DNA of 58,068 bases from an uncultured Chlorobiaceae bacterium. Lineage in GTDB: Bacteria > Bacteroidota > Chlorobiia > Chlorobiales > Chlorobiaceae. The stretch is from contig CAIPMW010000045.1 of assembly GCA_903866255.1 (NCBI GenBank), forward strand, positions 1-58,068. Reading direction: 5' to 3'. The notes beneath the pieces are model-generated. The model saw nothing but the letters and a program-made list of their open reading frames with translations. It was not told the DNA's origin and made no database searches. Of this stretch, positions 1-10,741 are shown piece by piece (the stretch's first letter is position 1; each line of letters begins with the position of its first letter). The position numbers were made by a program, and so were the translations under genes.

Positions 1-139
1 CAGAAAGCTTGTGCTCGGAAAAATAGTTATAATTACAACTTGCATTCTCTTGGAAATCAGGGATAAATATATGGTAACGTATTTTATTTTATAAATATAT
101 TTCTTTCATCGTTATATTTCTCCCGGGAAATCAGGATAC
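1..139. repeat. Terminal inverted repeat, left copy
   Basis: Positions 1-139 are an exact reverse complement of 57928-58066. Identity stops sharply at 139/140. The unit is AT-rich and holds a direct repeat of about 13 nt (TATCC-TGATTTCC type) that occurs twice, about 74 nt apart. Because the shared unit runs off both ends of the window, it is probably the edge of a longer repeated element such as an insertion sequence, or an assembly break at a repeat. No transposase can be seen in the part present. Confidence 0.9.
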
Positions 140-469
140 AAAAAGTGGCCAAGATTTAAGTTGGTAACCTTGAATGTTCATGCAGCGGAGAGGCTCGGGC
201 GCTCCGCAGGGTGTACGGTAAACTTTATCAAGCGTACTGCAAGCCTAACGAATGATGCTTGCAATCCAAGGTAAAAAATAAGAAATATTCCTTTAATCCA
301 CAATGTACTTCTTTTGGAACGACCTAACCTGTAAGAAAATATCTTCATATTTTACACTCCGCCGGAGCCGTTCAACAAAGATATTGTCCATTGCCCGGCA
401 TAATTCATTAAAACGAACTATTTTTTTTATGCCACTATTTTCTTAATATGGCGACTTGTTCTTTCGTCG
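140..469. other. Non-coding stretch before the riboswitch
   Basis: I see no convincing gene here. The sequence separates the left repeat from the cobalamin riboswitch and presumably carries the promoter for the receptor transcript. No hexamer pair stood out enough to name. Short reading frames in it have no recognisable motifs. Confidence 0.5.
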
Positions 470-690
470 TAACTGGTGCCGGCTTGAAAGCCGGAGAATA
501 GGGAAGTACGTGAGAATCGTACACTGTACCCGCAACTGTACAACGGTTAACCAACAGAGCTTTGCATTGCCATAATGCACTGGTTTTGATAGTCGTCGTT
601 TCAGGTCACTGCACTCTTTTCCTCCCTCGAAAAGTGCGGGAAGGCCGAAACGGAAACAAACCGTGATAGTCAGGAGACCTGCCAGTTATT
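470..690 (+). promoter_or_regulatory. Cobalamin (B12) riboswitch
   Basis: The conserved B12 aptamer blocks occur in order: GGTGCC at 475-480, GAATAGGGAA just after it, the B12-box-like ACCCGCAACTGTAC, CACTGC, GGGAAGGCC, and the closing CAGGAGACCTGCC near 671-683. Family knowledge says that adenosylcobalamin binding represses expression of the downstream uptake gene. The receptor at 844 is the only plausible target. A small hairpin at about 709-728 (GACTA/TAGTC arms) lies between aptamer and start codon and could take part in the switch, but this is inference. Confidence 0.93.
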
Positions 691-843
691 ATTTGCATGA
701 ATACAATCGGACTACGGGCTATAGTCGGGGCAAAGCTGTACCACTTTTTGCATTGCAATACTTCAATGCTCATATCGTTACCTATGCCTTTTGCTTACCC
801 CTGTCAGTTGATCTATTTCTCAAACTGAAAACAGGTTATTTCA

Positions 844-2817
844 ATGAACAAAAAAGTATTTCTTGTTGTCATGGCTGGCCTGCTGTGCAGCAAAGGGCTT
901 CTGGCTGAAGAGCAGCCAAAAAGCTTTCTCGGAGAAGAGATGGTGGTGACTGCTACCAAAACCTTCAACTCTGTCAGCGATGCGGGTGGCGCATCAGTTA
1001 CCGTTATTACCGCTGAAGAGATCAAGGCATCGGGGAAAAACAGTGTTGAAGAACTTCTCAAGGGAACGATTGGTCTTGATGTGGTCACCTATGGTGGTCT
1101 GGGTGCCCAGGAAAGCCTCTTTATCAGGGGGGGGGATGCAAAAAATACCCTTGTCCTGCTTGATGGAGTTTCGGTTAATGATCCATCAACAATCAGCAGA
1201 ACGGCAAATATATCCCATCTTACCCTTGATAATATCGAGAGAATCGAGGTTGTTCGAGGTCCGTTGAGTGTCTTGTACGGAAGCAATGCCATGGCGGGTG
1301 TTATCAATATCATTACCAGAAAGGGGCAGGGGCCTCTTAAAGCTTATGCCAGCGCTGAAGGAGGTTCTTACGGTACCTGGAAGGTTACCGGGGGTGTTAA
1401 CATCAAAACAGGAAACTCAGGGTATGCAGCATCGATCTCCCGGCAACAGTCGAATGGATTCTCCTTTGCCGACGACAGAAATCAGCGGATACCTCATAAC
1501 GGCAATACCAGTGAGAAAGACAGTTATGAAAATACCACCCTTTCTGCCTCCTGGTTCTATGAGTTCTCGCCAAAAAGCGTACTCGAAACAACGCTGCGAT
1601 ATACCAGAGCAGCGGTGAAGTATGACGATAATGTCAACGGTTATACTGGTGACCGTTTTAATTTTAACATGACAACCTTCGCTTCAGAGGCAGATCCTTA
1701 TGGTTTGAAGGAGAGGCATAACGATAACCAGCAATATGTCGGGCGCGTAGCTTGGAAAAATACCGGAAAGGTTGTTGCTTCAACGCTCTTTGTCCAGTTT
1801 TCTGATGAGGGACGGAGCGATTTCAACAATAATGGTCATAAAGAAACCACCTATAATGGAGGCAGTTATGAGGCAGGGTGGCAGGGTGATCTGCATCTTG
1901 CTGATTCAAATACTTTGACTGTTGGTGTCTCCGGAAAAAACGAGACAATGACCTATAATGCCTATGCTTGGGTTGCACCGGTAATCGACAGGGGAATGCT
2001 CTCATGGAATGGTTGGCTGCAGGATCAATGGAGCATCTCCGGCGTGAAACTGGTCGGAGGTATTCGTTATGAGGGGAATGAGATGTTTGGCAATAAAGTG
2101 ACAGCGCGGATTGCACCCTCGTACACTATTGGTACGACGGTATTCAAGGCGAGCTATGGCACAGGGTTTCTTGCTCCATCACTCTATCAGCTCTATTCCG
2201 AGTATGGATTACAGACGCTTAAGCCGGAAAGCAGCCGAGGTATGGATGCTGGCATTGAGCAACTTCTATTGGCAAACCTCAGGGCAGGAGTCACCTGGTT
2301 TCATACCATTTATGACAACAGGATTGATTTTGATCCGCTTGCGGGCCCATTGGAATATGGTTGGCCAAAAGGGCAATATTATCAGCCATCAGGTGAGTCG
2401 AAATCGAGGGGTATTGAGAGTTTTATCGAGTGGACTCCGCTTGCCGAGCTGCAGTTTGCTATGAACTATACCTACAATAAAACGCAAAATCCCTACGGCG
2501 TTGCATTGGTTCGTCGTCCTGAAAACAAAGCTGGCTTGACAGGGACGTACCGTTTCGGAAAAAAAGGTTCACTCAGCGCAACGGCACAATGGGTTGGCGA
2601 ACGAAGTGAGGTTCCCTCTGCAAAAGATAGTAATGGCGATATTGTTGGCACACTGCCTGACTATTTTCTTCTCAATCTGGCCGGTTCATACAATGTCAGC
2701 AAACAGGTCGAATTGTATGGGCGAATCGATAATCTGTTCGACACCTGGTACGAAGAGGCCTGGGGATATGCAACTCCCGGGCGCTCTGCCTATGCCGGAA
2801 TCAAGTTAATGTTTTAA
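844..2817 (+). CDS. btuB: TonB-dependent outer-membrane receptor, BtuB-like (cobalamin uptake)
   Basis: A 657-residue TonB-dependent receptor. The first ~21 residues form a signal peptide (KKVFLVVMAGLLC core, cleavage after LLA). A TonB box (EEMVVTATK) follows near residue 31. The plug domain runs to about residue 160 (LFIRGGDAKNTLVLLDG, IEVVRGPLSVLYGSNAMAGV), and the rest is the beta barrel, ending in the aromatic outer-membrane signature LMF. Length fits BtuB-type receptors, which are slightly over 600 residues. The upstream B12 riboswitch argues that the substrate is cobalamin or a corrinoid, energised by TonB-ExbBD encoded elsewhere. No BtuCDF genes are beside it. The family assignment is firm; the exact substrate rests on the riboswitch. 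Confidence 0.93.
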   Translation: MNKKVFLVVMAGLLCSKGLLAEEQPKSFLGEEMVVTATKTFNSVSDAGGASVTVITAEEIKASGKNSVEELLKGTIGLDVVTYGGLGAQESLFIRGGDAKNTLVLLDGVSVNDPSTISRTANISHLTLDNIERIEVVRGPLSVLYGSNAMAGVINIITRKGQGPLKAYASAEGGSYGTWKVTGGVNIKTGNSGYAASISRQQSNGFSFADDRNQRIPHNGNTSEKDSYENTTLSASWFYEFSPKSVLETTLRYTRAAVKYDDNVNGYTGDRFNFNMTTFASEADPYGLKERHNDNQQYVGRVAWKNTGKVVASTLFVQFSDEGRSDFNNNGHKETTYNGGSYEAGWQGDLHLADSNTLTVGVSGKNETMTYNAYAWVAPVIDRGMLSWNGWLQDQWSISGVKLVGGIRYEGNEMFGNKVTARIAPSYTIGTTVFKASYGTGFLAPSLYQLYSEYGLQTLKPESSRGMDAGIEQLLLANLRAGVTWFHTIYDNRIDFDPLAGPLEYGWPKGQYYQPSGESKSRGIESFIEWTPLAELQFAMNYTYNKTQNPYGVALVRRPENKAGLTGTYRFGKKGSLSATAQWVGERSEVPSAKDSNGDIVGTLPDYFLLNLAGSYNVSKQVELYGRIDNLFDTWYEEAWGYATPGRSAYAGIKLMF

Positions 2818-3109
2818 TCTGGAGTATTTTTCAGCATACAAATCCTCTTCAAATTGCTGTGTCTGGAAACGTTCTGCGCCCTTTGCCAAATTGAAAGCCT
2901 TGTGATTTTTCTTATCTTCTCGACGCACCTCTTTTGGAGAATTGCCCATGATCTTTTATAAGCTCTTTCGATGAGATGTCTGATGTGCCCTTGATGGAGT
3001 AAATGTCGGGGTAGTGAGTCATTGTTGAGCCCGGTAGTGCGGCAAATTGTAGAGCAGGACGCAAAAGTATTGGGGGTAAAATGAAAATAATCAAGAGGGA
3101 GCGTCTGGT

Positions 3110-5155
3110 ATGGCAGAGATTGTTGGAGGAACATACAGGCTTGTCAGTCCTTACAGTCCGGCAGGTGATCAGCCCAAAGCCATTGATGCGCTCCGAGAAG
3201 GTGTGCTGTCGGGGAATCCCTGTCAGACGCTGCTTGGGGTGACCGGTTCCGGAAAAACCTTTACCATCTCCAGCGTCATCGCGCAGGTCAACAAACCGGT
3301 GCTGGTGATGAGCCACAATAAGACGCTTGCGGCTCAGCTCTACGGGGAGCTCAAGCAATTTTTCCCTGATAATGCGGTCGAGTACTTTATCAGCTACTAT
3401 GATTTTTATCAGCCGGAGGCCTACCTTCCCTCTCTTGACAAGTATATCGCCAAAGATCTTCGCATCAACGATGAGATTGAACGGCTGCGGCTGAAGGCGA
3501 CCAGCGCCCTGCTCAGCGGCAGGAAGGATGTGATTGTGGTGAGCTCGGTGAGTTGCATTTACGGTCTGGGTTCCCCTGAGGACTGGAAAGCGCAGATTAT
3601 CGAACTCAGTGCCGGTATGGAGAAAGATCGCGATGTTTTTCTCAAAGAGCTGATTGCGCTCCACTATATTCGCGATGATGTGCAACCAACATCCGGCAAG
3701 TTCCGGGTCAGGGGAGACAGCATTGATTTGGTGCCTGCGCATGACGAGCTGGCACTCAGAATCGAGTTTTTCGGATCCGGGATTGAAAGTATACAAACCT
3801 TTGATATTCATACCGGAGAGGTGCTTGGGGTTGATGACTACGCCTTCATCTATCCAGCCCGGCAGTTTGTTGCCGATGAGGAGAAGCTCAAGGTGGCGAT
3901 GCTTGCCATTGAAAACGAGCTGGCGGAGCGGTTGAACTATTATCGTGCTGAAAACCGTTTTCTCGAAGCTCGCCGGATTGAAGAGCGCACTCGTTATGAT
4001 CTTGAGATGATGAAAGAGCTTGGCTACTGCTCCGGTATCGAGAATTACTCACGCCATCTCTCAGGACGCCCTGCAGGAGAACGTCCCATCTGCCTCCTCG
4101 ACTATTTTCCAAAGGACTATCTGGTGGTGGTTGATGAGTCGCATGTGACGTTGCCGCAGATACGCGGAATGTACGGTGGCGATCGGTCACGCAAAACCAT
4201 TCTGGTCGAACATGGCTTCAGGCTTCCCTCAGCGCTCGACAACCGACCACTTCGCTTTGAGGAGTTTGAAGAGATGGTGAAGCAGGTTATCTGTGTCAGT
4301 GCCACTCCCGGTGATCACGAACTGCTCCGTTCGGGTGGAGAGGTGGTTGAGCTGCTTGTTCGTCCTACCGGTCTGCTGGACCCGCCGGTTGAGGTGCGTC
4401 CGATCAGCGGTCAGATCGACAACCTCATGGCTGAAATTCGTCTGCACACTGGCAAAGGGCACAAGGCGCTGGTGATGACCCTCACCAAAAGAATGTCAGA
4501 GGATCTGCACGACTTTTTCAGAAAAGCTGGCATTCGTTCACGCTACCTCCATTCAGAGATCAAAAGTCTGGAGCGAATCCAGATTCTCCGTGAACTCAGG
4601 ACGGGAGATATTGATGTGCTGGTCGGAGTTAACCTGCTACGCGAAGGGCTGGATTTGCCGGAAGTCTCCCTGGTGGCAATTCTTGATGCCGACAAGGAGG
4701 GTTTTTTGCGCAACACCCGTTCGCTGATGCAGATTGCTGGAAGGGCAGCCCGCAATCTTGATGGATTTGTTGTGCTCTATGCGGATGTGATCACCCGATC
4801 TATTCGGGAGGTGCTCGACGAAACCGCCAGGCGTCGTACCATCCAGCAGTGCTACAACGAAGAGCACGGTATAACGCCCCGTTCAATCATCAAATCGGTT
4901 GACCAGATTCTTGATACCACCGGTGTGGCCGATGCCGAGGAGCGTTACCGTAGACGGCGTTTCGGCCTTGAAGCCAAGCCGGAGCGCGTTTTTTCAGGGC
5001 TTGTTGACACTTTGACACCAGAGCAGGGCTATGCGATGGTTGCGGAACTTCGGCTTGAAATGCAGGAGGCTGCAGTTCAAATGGAGTACGAGAAGGCTGC
5101 CTGTTTGCGTGATGAGATTGGCAAGCTGGAGCATGTTTTAAAGCGGCCACAGTAA
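3110..5155 (+). CDS. uvrB: UvrABC excision nuclease subunit B
   Basis: A 681-residue UvrB, the damage-verifying helicase-like subunit that forms the pre-incision complex with UvrA and recruits UvrC in nucleotide excision repair. Visible features are Walker A GVTGSGKT at about residues 43-50, the DNA-inserting beta-hairpin segment [12 protein letters not shown] near residue 99, Walker B LVVVDESH near 337, helicase C-terminal motifs including QIAGRAARN, and a C-terminal UVR domain ([13 protein letters not shown]) that binds UvrC. Start ATG 3110 follows a GAGGGAG ribosome-binding site at about 3095-3101. Full length; no uvrA or uvrC nearby. Confidence 0.97.
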   Translation: MAEIVGGTYRLVSPYSPAGDQPKAIDALREGVLSGNPCQTLLGVTGSGKTFTISSVIAQVNKPVLVMSHNKTLAAQLYGELKQFFPDNAVEYFISYYDFYQPEAYLPSLDKYIAKDLRINDEIERLRLKATSALLSGRKDVIVVSSVSCIYGLGSPEDWKAQIIELSAGMEKDRDVFLKELIALHYIRDDVQPTSGKFRVRGDSIDLVPAHDELALRIEFFGSGIESIQTFDIHTGEVLGVDDYAFIYPARQFVADEEKLKVAMLAIENELAERLNYYRAENRFLEARRIEERTRYDLEMMKELGYCSGIENYSRHLSGRPAGERPICLLDYFPKDYLVVVDESHVTLPQIRGMYGGDRSRKTILVEHGFRLPSALDNRPLRFEEFEEMVKQVICVSATPGDHELLRSGGEVVELLVRPTGLLDPPVEVRPISGQIDNLMAEIRLHTGKGHKALVMTLTKRMSEDLHDFFRKAGIRSRYLHSEIKSLERIQILRELRTGDIDVLVGVNLLREGLDLPEVSLVAILDADKEGFLRNTRSLMQIAGRAARNLDGFVVLYADVITRSIREVLDETARRRTIQQCYNEEHGITPRSIIKSVDQILDTTGVADAEERYRRRRFGLEAKPERVFSGLVDTLTPEQGYAMVAELRLEMQEAAVQMEYEKAACLRDEIGKLEHVLKRPQ

Positions 5156-5244
5156 TGCAACCCTTTTTTATGTATCCATGACCCGGCTTTTTTGTATGTT
5201 CAAAGGTGGGTTTTTCTTATGCCGTTCACTCCAGTTCGTTTGCA

Positions 5245-7446
5245 ATGTTAGCTCAGATAGGAAAGGATCATTACAATAAACTCCACGAGATACTTCAGCT
5301 TTCCCGCAGGAATCTCAAGAATTTTGATGAATCACTGATTCAACGTGCCTTCTTTATGTGCTATCGGGCGCATGAAGGGGAAAAAAGAGCGTCGGGGGAG
5401 CCATTTTTTTTTCACCCGGTGGAGGTTGCAACTATTTTGCTCAATGAACTTCCTCTTGATGGTGTCTCCGTTGCGGCGGCGCTGCTGCATGATGTTATTG
5501 AGGATAGTGGATATACTTATGAAGATATTGTTGCAGAGCTTGGCGTTGAAGTTGCTGATATTGTTGAGGGGTTGACAAAAATCTCAGGCATCACCATCAA
5601 CCGCGAGACGACCCAGGCTGAGGGATTTCGGAAGATGATGCTCTCCATGGTCAAGGATATCAGGGTTATTCTTATCAAGTTTTGTGACCGTCTGCACAAC
5701 ATGAGAACCCTCGAATCGCTGCCGGAACATCGTCGCCTGAAAATTGCTCTTGAAACGAGGGATATCTACGCTCCTCTGGCGCACCGCTTCGGCCTTGGCA
5801 AAATGAAGGTTGAGTTTGAAAATCTTGCGCTCAAGTTTATCGACCCGGAGATGCACGCATTTTTGCAGCAGAAACTGCGGACAAACAAGGGTGATCGTGT
5901 TTTTTATCTGGGTAAAATGATTACGCCTATTAAAGCTGATCTCGTGCAACAGGGTTTCAAGGTTGAGGTACAGGGGCGGGCAAAGCATCTCTTTTCGATC
6001 TACAACAAGATGCGCAACAAGAACAAGACTTTTGAGGATATTCATGATCTTTATGGCCTCCGGGTGATTATTGATACGGAGCGTATTGCGGACTGTTTCT
6101 CGGTATACGGTTTTATTACGCAGCAATACCCGCCGATTCCGCAGTACTTTAAGGATTACATATCAATTCCGAAGCATAATGGCTATCAGTCGCTTCATTC
6201 GGCTATTATTGGTCCAAAAGGGCACATGGTTGAACTGCAGATCCGTACGAAACGAATGCATGAGTTTGCTGAGCTGGGTGTTGCTGCCCATTGGAGGTAC
6301 AAGGAGAAAATTTCAAGGGATGATGCCAATGTTGACTCTTTTCTTCGATGGGCGCGGGAGCTGATAAAGGATGCGGATTCAGCAGCCTCGTTTATGGAGG
6401 GGTTCAAGCTCAATCTTTATCATGATGAAATTTATGTTTTTACGCCGAAAGGTGACATGAAAACCATGCCTGCAGGCGCCACCCCGATAGATTTTGCCTA
6501 TGCTATCCATACTGAGGTTGGCAACGGCTGTATTGGCGCCAAGGTCAATGGAAAGATTGTTCGTCTCAACGCACAGCTTAAATCTGGTGACCGTGTTGAG
6601 ATTATCACCTCGAAAAACCAGAAACCAAAATCGGATTGGCTCAAGATTGTGGTGACGCAACGCGCCAAACTGAAGATACGATCTGCAATCAATGAGGAGC
6701 GTCGTTTACAGATTGAGAAAGGTCGGGGAATATGGGAAAAACTGCTTACCGGCACCAAAAAGTTGTTTTCGGATAGTGAGCTCATCCATCAGGTTAAAAA
6801 ATATGGTATTAAAACGCCAGCAGATTTTTTCAGCGCTTTGGCCAGCCAGCAGATTAATGGAGAAGAGGTCATTGAACGGGCCAACAGTTTTAAAAAAGAG
6901 GAGAGTGTTCCCAAGAGCACCAGTGAAGAAGCACGGGAGCTTGACGAGTATTTGCAGACCGCCAGGCAGGAGCAGGAGCAACAGGGTTTACCCGTCAAAA
7001 AGGAAGAGGTTGTTATTGCAGGTGTGAGTAATATTGCCTACTCTTACGCTAAATGTTGCCAGCCTGTGCCTGGTGATGATGTTATTGGTTTTGTGACTGC
7101 TGATGGTGTTGCCAAAATTCATCGCAAGAATTGTGTCAATGTCAGTAATGAGAATCTGCTTAAAAGTGAGCGAGTTGTCTCTGTGGCATGGAACCGGAAG
7201 GTTGAAACCGATTTTCTTGCCGGCATCAAGATTGTTGGTGAAGATCGTCTGGGTATCATGAACCAGATAACCACGGTTATTTCAAAATTTGACACTAATA
7301 TTCGCACTGTTTCGTTGAGAGCGCGGGATGGTATGTTTGTCGGCACCATGATGATTTATGTGCGGAATGCAGAAAAACTTGCTACGTTGATGGACAAGTT
7401 GAAGAAAGTTCCGGGTGTTTTTACTGTCGAGCGACTTATCAACTGA
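5245..7446 (+). CDS. rel: Bifunctional (p)ppGpp synthetase/hydrolase, Rel/SpoT family
   Basis: A RelA-SpoT homologue of about 733 residues that makes and degrades the stringent-response alarmone. The HD hydrolase motif is intact (HDVIED near residue 82), as are the synthetase motifs (PKHNGYQSLHSAI, ELQIRTKRMHEFAELG). A TGS domain (DEIYVFTPKGDMKTMPAGAT) and a C-terminal ACT domain follow. Both catalytic halves look active, so this is probably the single Rel enzyme of the cell. The reading frame is open from GTG 5206, adding 13 residues. I prefer ATG 5245 because it gives the more usual N-terminus, but neither start has a strong ribosome-binding site. Confidence 0.95.
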   Translation: MLAQIGKDHYNKLHEILQLSRRNLKNFDESLIQRAFFMCYRAHEGEKRASGEPFFFHPVEVATILLNELPLDGVSVAAALLHDVIEDSGYTYEDIVAELGVEVADIVEGLTKISGITINRETTQAEGFRKMMLSMVKDIRVILIKFCDRLHNMRTLESLPEHRRLKIALETRDIYAPLAHRFGLGKMKVEFENLALKFIDPEMHAFLQQKLRTNKGDRVFYLGKMITPIKADLVQQGFKVEVQGRAKHLFSIYNKMRNKNKTFEDIHDLYGLRVIIDTERIADCFSVYGFITQQYPPIPQYFKDYISIPKHNGYQSLHSAIIGPKGHMVELQIRTKRMHEFAELGVAAHWRYKEKISRDDANVDSFLRWARELIKDADSAASFMEGFKLNLYHDEIYVFTPKGDMKTMPAGATPIDFAYAIHTEVGNGCIGAKVNGKIVRLNAQLKSGDRVEIITSKNQKPKSDWLKIVVTQRAKLKIRSAINEERRLQIEKGRGIWEKLLTGTKKLFSDSELIHQVKKYGIKTPADFFSALASQQINGEEVIERANSFKKEESVPKSTSEEARELDEYLQTARQEQEQQGLPVKKEEVVIAGVSNIAYSYAKCCQPVPGDDVIGFVTADGVAKIHRKNCVNVSNENLLKSERVVSVAWNRKVETDFLAGIKIVGEDRLGIMNQITTVISKFDTNIRTVSLRARDGMFVGTMMIYVRNAEKLATLMDKLKKVPGVFTVERLIN

Positions 7447-7519
7447 ATGGTGCCTGCCCTTAAAAAAAAGAAGTATTTATTTATAATGACAGCTATAACC
7501 CAACAGTAAGGAGACAAAT

Positions 7520-8107
7520 ATGAAATATTCAATAGCAAGGCTTATTGCGGTTTTTCTTTTTTTCAGCACTCTGTACGGATGTGGCTACAACAGCATCCAG
7601 CAGAACGAGGAGACGGTAAACCGTTCATGGGGTGATCTTGAGTCGCAACTGCAGCGCAGGGCTGATCTTGTCCCCAATCTTGTAGCTACAGTCAAAGGAG
7701 CGGCTAACTTTGAAAAAGAGACCCTGACGGCAGTCATCGAGGCAAGATCAAAAGCCACATCCATTCAGCTTACCCCTCAAATGCTCAGCGATCCGGCAGC
7801 CATGGCAAAATTCCGCGAAGCTCAGGGTGCTCTTACCTCAAGCCTGTCGCGCCTGATGGTGGCGGTAGAGCGTTATCCCGAACTCAAGGCAAACCAGAAC
7901 TTCCGGGATCTGCAGAATCAACTGGAGGGAACTGAAAACCGGATCAGCGTTGCCCGGCAGCGTTATAATGGTGCGGTGGAGATCTTCAACGTTTCAATCC
8001 GGCAGTTTCCAGGCTCTTTGACGAACAGTATTTTGCTGAAACTGAAAGCCAAAGAGTATTTCAAAGCTGATGAGGCGGCAAAAATAGTACCAGCGGTCAA
8101 ATTCTGA
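7520..8107 (+). CDS. LemA family lipoprotein
   Basis: A 195-residue LemA-family protein. The N-terminus is a lipoprotein signal peptide with lipobox LYGC (Cys21), so the protein should be anchored to a membrane. The LemA core follows: [19 protein letters not shown], then [12 protein letters not shown], predicted coiled helices, and a C-terminal [11 protein letters not shown] motif. Start ATG 7520 has a TAAGGAGA ribosome-binding site at 7507-7514, and TATAAT at 7482-7487 could be a -10 element. It overlaps the next gene by one base, and the LemA/TPM/TPM order is a widespread conserved cluster. The molecular function of LemA is not established. Confidence 0.92.
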   Translation: MKYSIARLIAVFLFFSTLYGCGYNSIQQNEETVNRSWGDLESQLQRRADLVPNLVATVKGAANFEKETLTAVIEARSKATSIQLTPQMLSDPAAMAKFREAQGALTSSLSRLMVAVERYPELKANQNFRDLQNQLEGTENRISVARQRYNGAVEIFNVSIRQFPGSLTNSILLKLKAKEYFKADEAAKIVPAVKF

Positions 8108-8865
8108 TGCTGCCACGTTCTCCATATCAGCTTATCAAGTACGGGCTTGGGGTTGCCCTGTTTCTCGTCATGCTTCTGGTGGTTCTGCCATTCGGCAACC
8201 TCATGGCAATCCCTGTGCCAGCTCTTTCAGGGCGGGTGAACGACTATGGTGCTATGATATCCGCTCAGGCAGGGGCGGATATTGAGGCAAAGCTCCAGCA
8301 GTTAGAGACCACGGAGTCAACGCAGATCGTCATTTTGACGGTTCCTTCGCTACAGGGCGACCCAATCGAAGATTTTTCTATACGGGTAGCCGAGGCGTGG
8401 AAGATTGGCCACAAAGGTTCTGACAACGGTGTGCTGCTCATTGTCTCGCGTGATGACCACAAAGTGCGCCTTGAGGTTGGTTATGGTCTTGAAGGCAAGT
8501 TGACCGATCTGCTCTCTGGCAGAATTATTCGTGATGAAATTTCACCGCTCTTCAAGGCAGGCCAGTTCGATGCAGGATTTACCAGAGGGGTTGATGTGCT
8601 TATTGCGGCGGTTCATGGAGAGTACAAGGCCAGGCCACAGTCAAAAAGTAAGCCCTCGATACCACTGCTGGCGATTATTCTCTTGGTCATCTACTTTATC
8701 AGCCAGATTTTCAGGGGTCACCGGGGTGGTGGGTTGATGGGTGGCGCTGGACTTGGAGGAGGGTTCTACGGAGGTGGCTTCGGAGGCGGTGGAAGCGGAG
8801 GTGGTGGCGGCTTCGGAGGTGGCGGCGGCGGTTTTGGAGGCGGCGGTGCATCAGGAGATTGGTAA
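8107..8865 (+). CDS. TPM-domain membrane protein with glycine-rich tail (YgcG-type)
   Basis: A 252-residue protein. An N-terminal hydrophobic segment (about residues 13-33) acts as signal or anchor. A TPM domain (about 40-170) carries VNDYGAMI, ESTQIVILTVPSLQGD, DNGVLLIVSRDDHKVRLEVGYG and GFTRGVDVLI. A second membrane segment (IPLLAIILLVIYFIS) is followed by a very glycine-rich tail (GGGFGGGG repeats). TPM domains have been reported as phosphatase-like or as assembly factors, so the enzymatic role is open. The start codon overlaps the LemA stop codon, implying translational coupling. Confidence 0.9.
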   Translation: MLPRSPYQLIKYGLGVALFLVMLLVVLPFGNLMAIPVPALSGRVNDYGAMISAQAGADIEAKLQQLETTESTQIVILTVPSLQGDPIEDFSIRVAEAWKIGHKGSDNGVLLIVSRDDHKVRLEVGYGLEGKLTDLLSGRIIRDEISPLFKAGQFDAGFTRGVDVLIAAVHGEYKARPQSKSKPSIPLLAIILLVIYFISQIFRGHRGGGLMGGAGLGGGFYGGGFGGGGSGGGGGFGGGGGGFGGGGASGDW

Positions 8866-9534
8866 ATGTCACATAAAACAGAGTTCAAGATGAGTGACCC
8901 TGCAGAAAAATTCCTGACACCGGCAGAGCGGCTTCAGATTGAGGCGCGTATTGCTGAGGCTGAAAAGCGCACATCTGGTGAGATTGTTGTCCAGGTTGTC
9001 TCCTCCAGCGATCACTATCCGTTGGCAACCATGATCGGCAGCCTGCTTTTGGCGATGCTTTTTGGTATCGCGGCAGCGCTTTTTTTTCGTGATGAAAATA
9101 TGTGGTTTTTTCTTGTCGTTTTCAGCCTCTCATTCATTGCTTTCCATGAGTTGGTCAAAGGGGTTGCCCTTCTCAAACGACTTTTTGTTACGGCATCCGA
9201 CATGAAGGCGGAGGTGGAGGAGGCTGCCATGCAATCATTTTATCTTCGCAACATCAACAACACCGTTGACCATACAGGTATTCTCATTTACATCTCTCTT
9301 TTTGAACGCAAAGTTCGAGTAGTTGCCGATCAAGGCATAAACGCCAAAGTTGCCCAGGAGGTGTGGCAGGAGATTGTTGCCATCATTGTCAGTGGTATTC
9401 GTGGCAAGGAGCACGGCAAGGCAATTGCATCAGCCGTTGACCGGTGTGCTGATATACTGTCCACCCATTTTCCGCTGAAACAGGATGATCGCAATGAGCT
9501 TCCGAATGAGGTGATTATGGGCAGGGGAAAGTGA
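8866..9534 (+). CDS. TPM-domain membrane protein, second copy
   Basis: A 222-residue protein starting on the base after the preceding stop codon. The TPM domain is interrupted by two transmembrane helices (about residues 49-69 and 74-92). The N-terminal part has EKRTSGEIVVQVVSSSDHYP; the later part has GILIYISLFERKVRVVADQGI and HGKAIASAVDRC. It is the usual partner of LemA and the glycine-rich TPM protein, so the three probably act together at the membrane. Their shared function is unknown. Confidence 0.88.
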   Translation: MSHKTEFKMSDPAEKFLTPAERLQIEARIAEAEKRTSGEIVVQVVSSSDHYPLATMIGSLLLAMLFGIAAALFFRDENMWFFLVVFSLSFIAFHELVKGVALLKRLFVTASDMKAEVEEAAMQSFYLRNINNTVDHTGILIYISLFERKVRVVADQGINAKVAQEVWQEIVAIIVSGIRGKEHGKAIASAVDRCADILSTHFPLKQDDRNELPNEVIMGRGK

Positions 9535-9617
9535 ACAAATCATTTTGATTTTCCTGTTTAAATGTTTTTTTACAGTCCATTGTAACTTCGCCCAATAACT
9601 TTAGTCATAGGGTCGTC

Positions 9618-10718
9618 ATGAAAAAAACAGCATTGTACTCCTGGCACGAGCAGGCCGGAGCGAAAATTATCGATTTTGGCGGCTATCTGATGCCGGTACA
9701 GTATGCTGGTATTATTGCTGAACATAAGGCTGTCAGGAGCGCTGCCGGGCTTTTTGATGTGTCGCACATGGGCAACTTTTATGTGCGGGGGGCTCTTGCC
9801 AAAAATTTTCTGCAGTACATGACCACCAACGATCTTGACAATGCCAAAGATGGCCAGGCGCAGTACAATCTTATGCTTTACCCCAGTGGTAGTATTGTTG
9901 ACGATCTGATTATCTATCGCATCGACAGCGAAACCTTTTTTCTTATTGTCAACGCCAGCAATGCTCCCAAGGATTTTGCATGGTTGCAGCAGCACATCGG
10001 AGCTTTTGAAGGGGTGGTGCTTGAGGATCATACCGATCATCTCTCCTTGATTGCCCTTCAGGGGCCACTGGCCATGGATATTCTTGCAACTGTTTTTCCT
10101 TCGGTTGATCTCAATGCATTGGGCTCATTCCAGTTCTGTAAAGCCCTTTTTCAGGGAACAGAGGTGATTATTGCCCGCACCGGCTATACCGGTGAAAAGG
10201 GTGTGGAGCTCTGTTTGCCAAATGAAGCGGCGGTAGCGCTTTGGGAGGCTCTTGTTGAGGCAGGAAAAGGGTCAGCTCTTCAGCCGATTGGTCTTGGCGC
10301 TCGCGATACGTTGCGGCTGGAGATGGGCTACTCACTCTACGGCCATGAGATTGATCAGGATACCAATCCCCTTGAAGCTCGCCTGAAATGGGTGGTGAAA
10401 ATGGATAAAGGCCACTTTATCGGTAAAGAGGCCTGCCTGCAGGTTGAGACCAATCTTCAGAGAGGAGTTGCCGGATTTTCTCTTGACGGTCGTGTTCTGC
10501 CTCGTCAGCATTTCAGGGTCTTTAACAGCGACCATCAGGAGATCGGAAGGGTCTGCAGCGGGACGCTTTCGCCCACACTCCAGGAGCCTGTTGGTACCTG
10601 CACTATTGTGCGAGAGTACACCAGGTTGGGGACACCCATTCTGGTTGAGGTTCGCGGGGCGCTTCATCCAGGCGTTATCCGCTCCCTGCCTTTTGTTACA
10701 ACAACATCTTTGGGCTGA
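9618..10718 (+). CDS. gcvT: Glycine cleavage system T protein (aminomethyltransferase)
   Basis: A 366-residue GcvT. It transfers the methylene group from the aminomethyl-lipoyl H protein to tetrahydrofolate and releases ammonia. Family motifs are near the N-terminus ([23 protein letters not shown]), in the folate-binding region ([14 protein letters not shown]) and at [20 protein letters not shown]. The C-terminal barrel ends with [13 protein letters not shown]. Full length. The other glycine cleavage genes (gcvH, gcvP) are not adjacent, and I see no glycine riboswitch in the 83 bp upstream. Confidence 0.95.
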   Translation: MKKTALYSWHEQAGAKIIDFGGYLMPVQYAGIIAEHKAVRSAAGLFDVSHMGNFYVRGALAKNFLQYMTTNDLDNAKDGQAQYNLMLYPSGSIVDDLIIYRIDSETFFLIVNASNAPKDFAWLQQHIGAFEGVVLEDHTDHLSLIALQGPLAMDILATVFPSVDLNALGSFQFCKALFQGTEVIIARTGYTGEKGVELCLPNEAAVALWEALVEAGKGSALQPIGLGARDTLRLEMGYSLYGHEIDQDTNPLEARLKWVVKMDKGHFIGKEACLQVETNLQRGVAGFSLDGRVLPRQHFRVFNSDHQEIGRVCSGTLSPTLQEPVGTCTIVREYTRLGTPILVEVRGALHPGVIRSLPFVTTTSLG

Positions 10719-10741
10719 CAGCAATAAGGAATGAGAGGAGA

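Noticed and set aside
663-908. 81-codon frame across the riboswitch and btuB start
   Set aside because: It overlaps the aptamer's conserved end and the signal-peptide region of the receptor in another frame.
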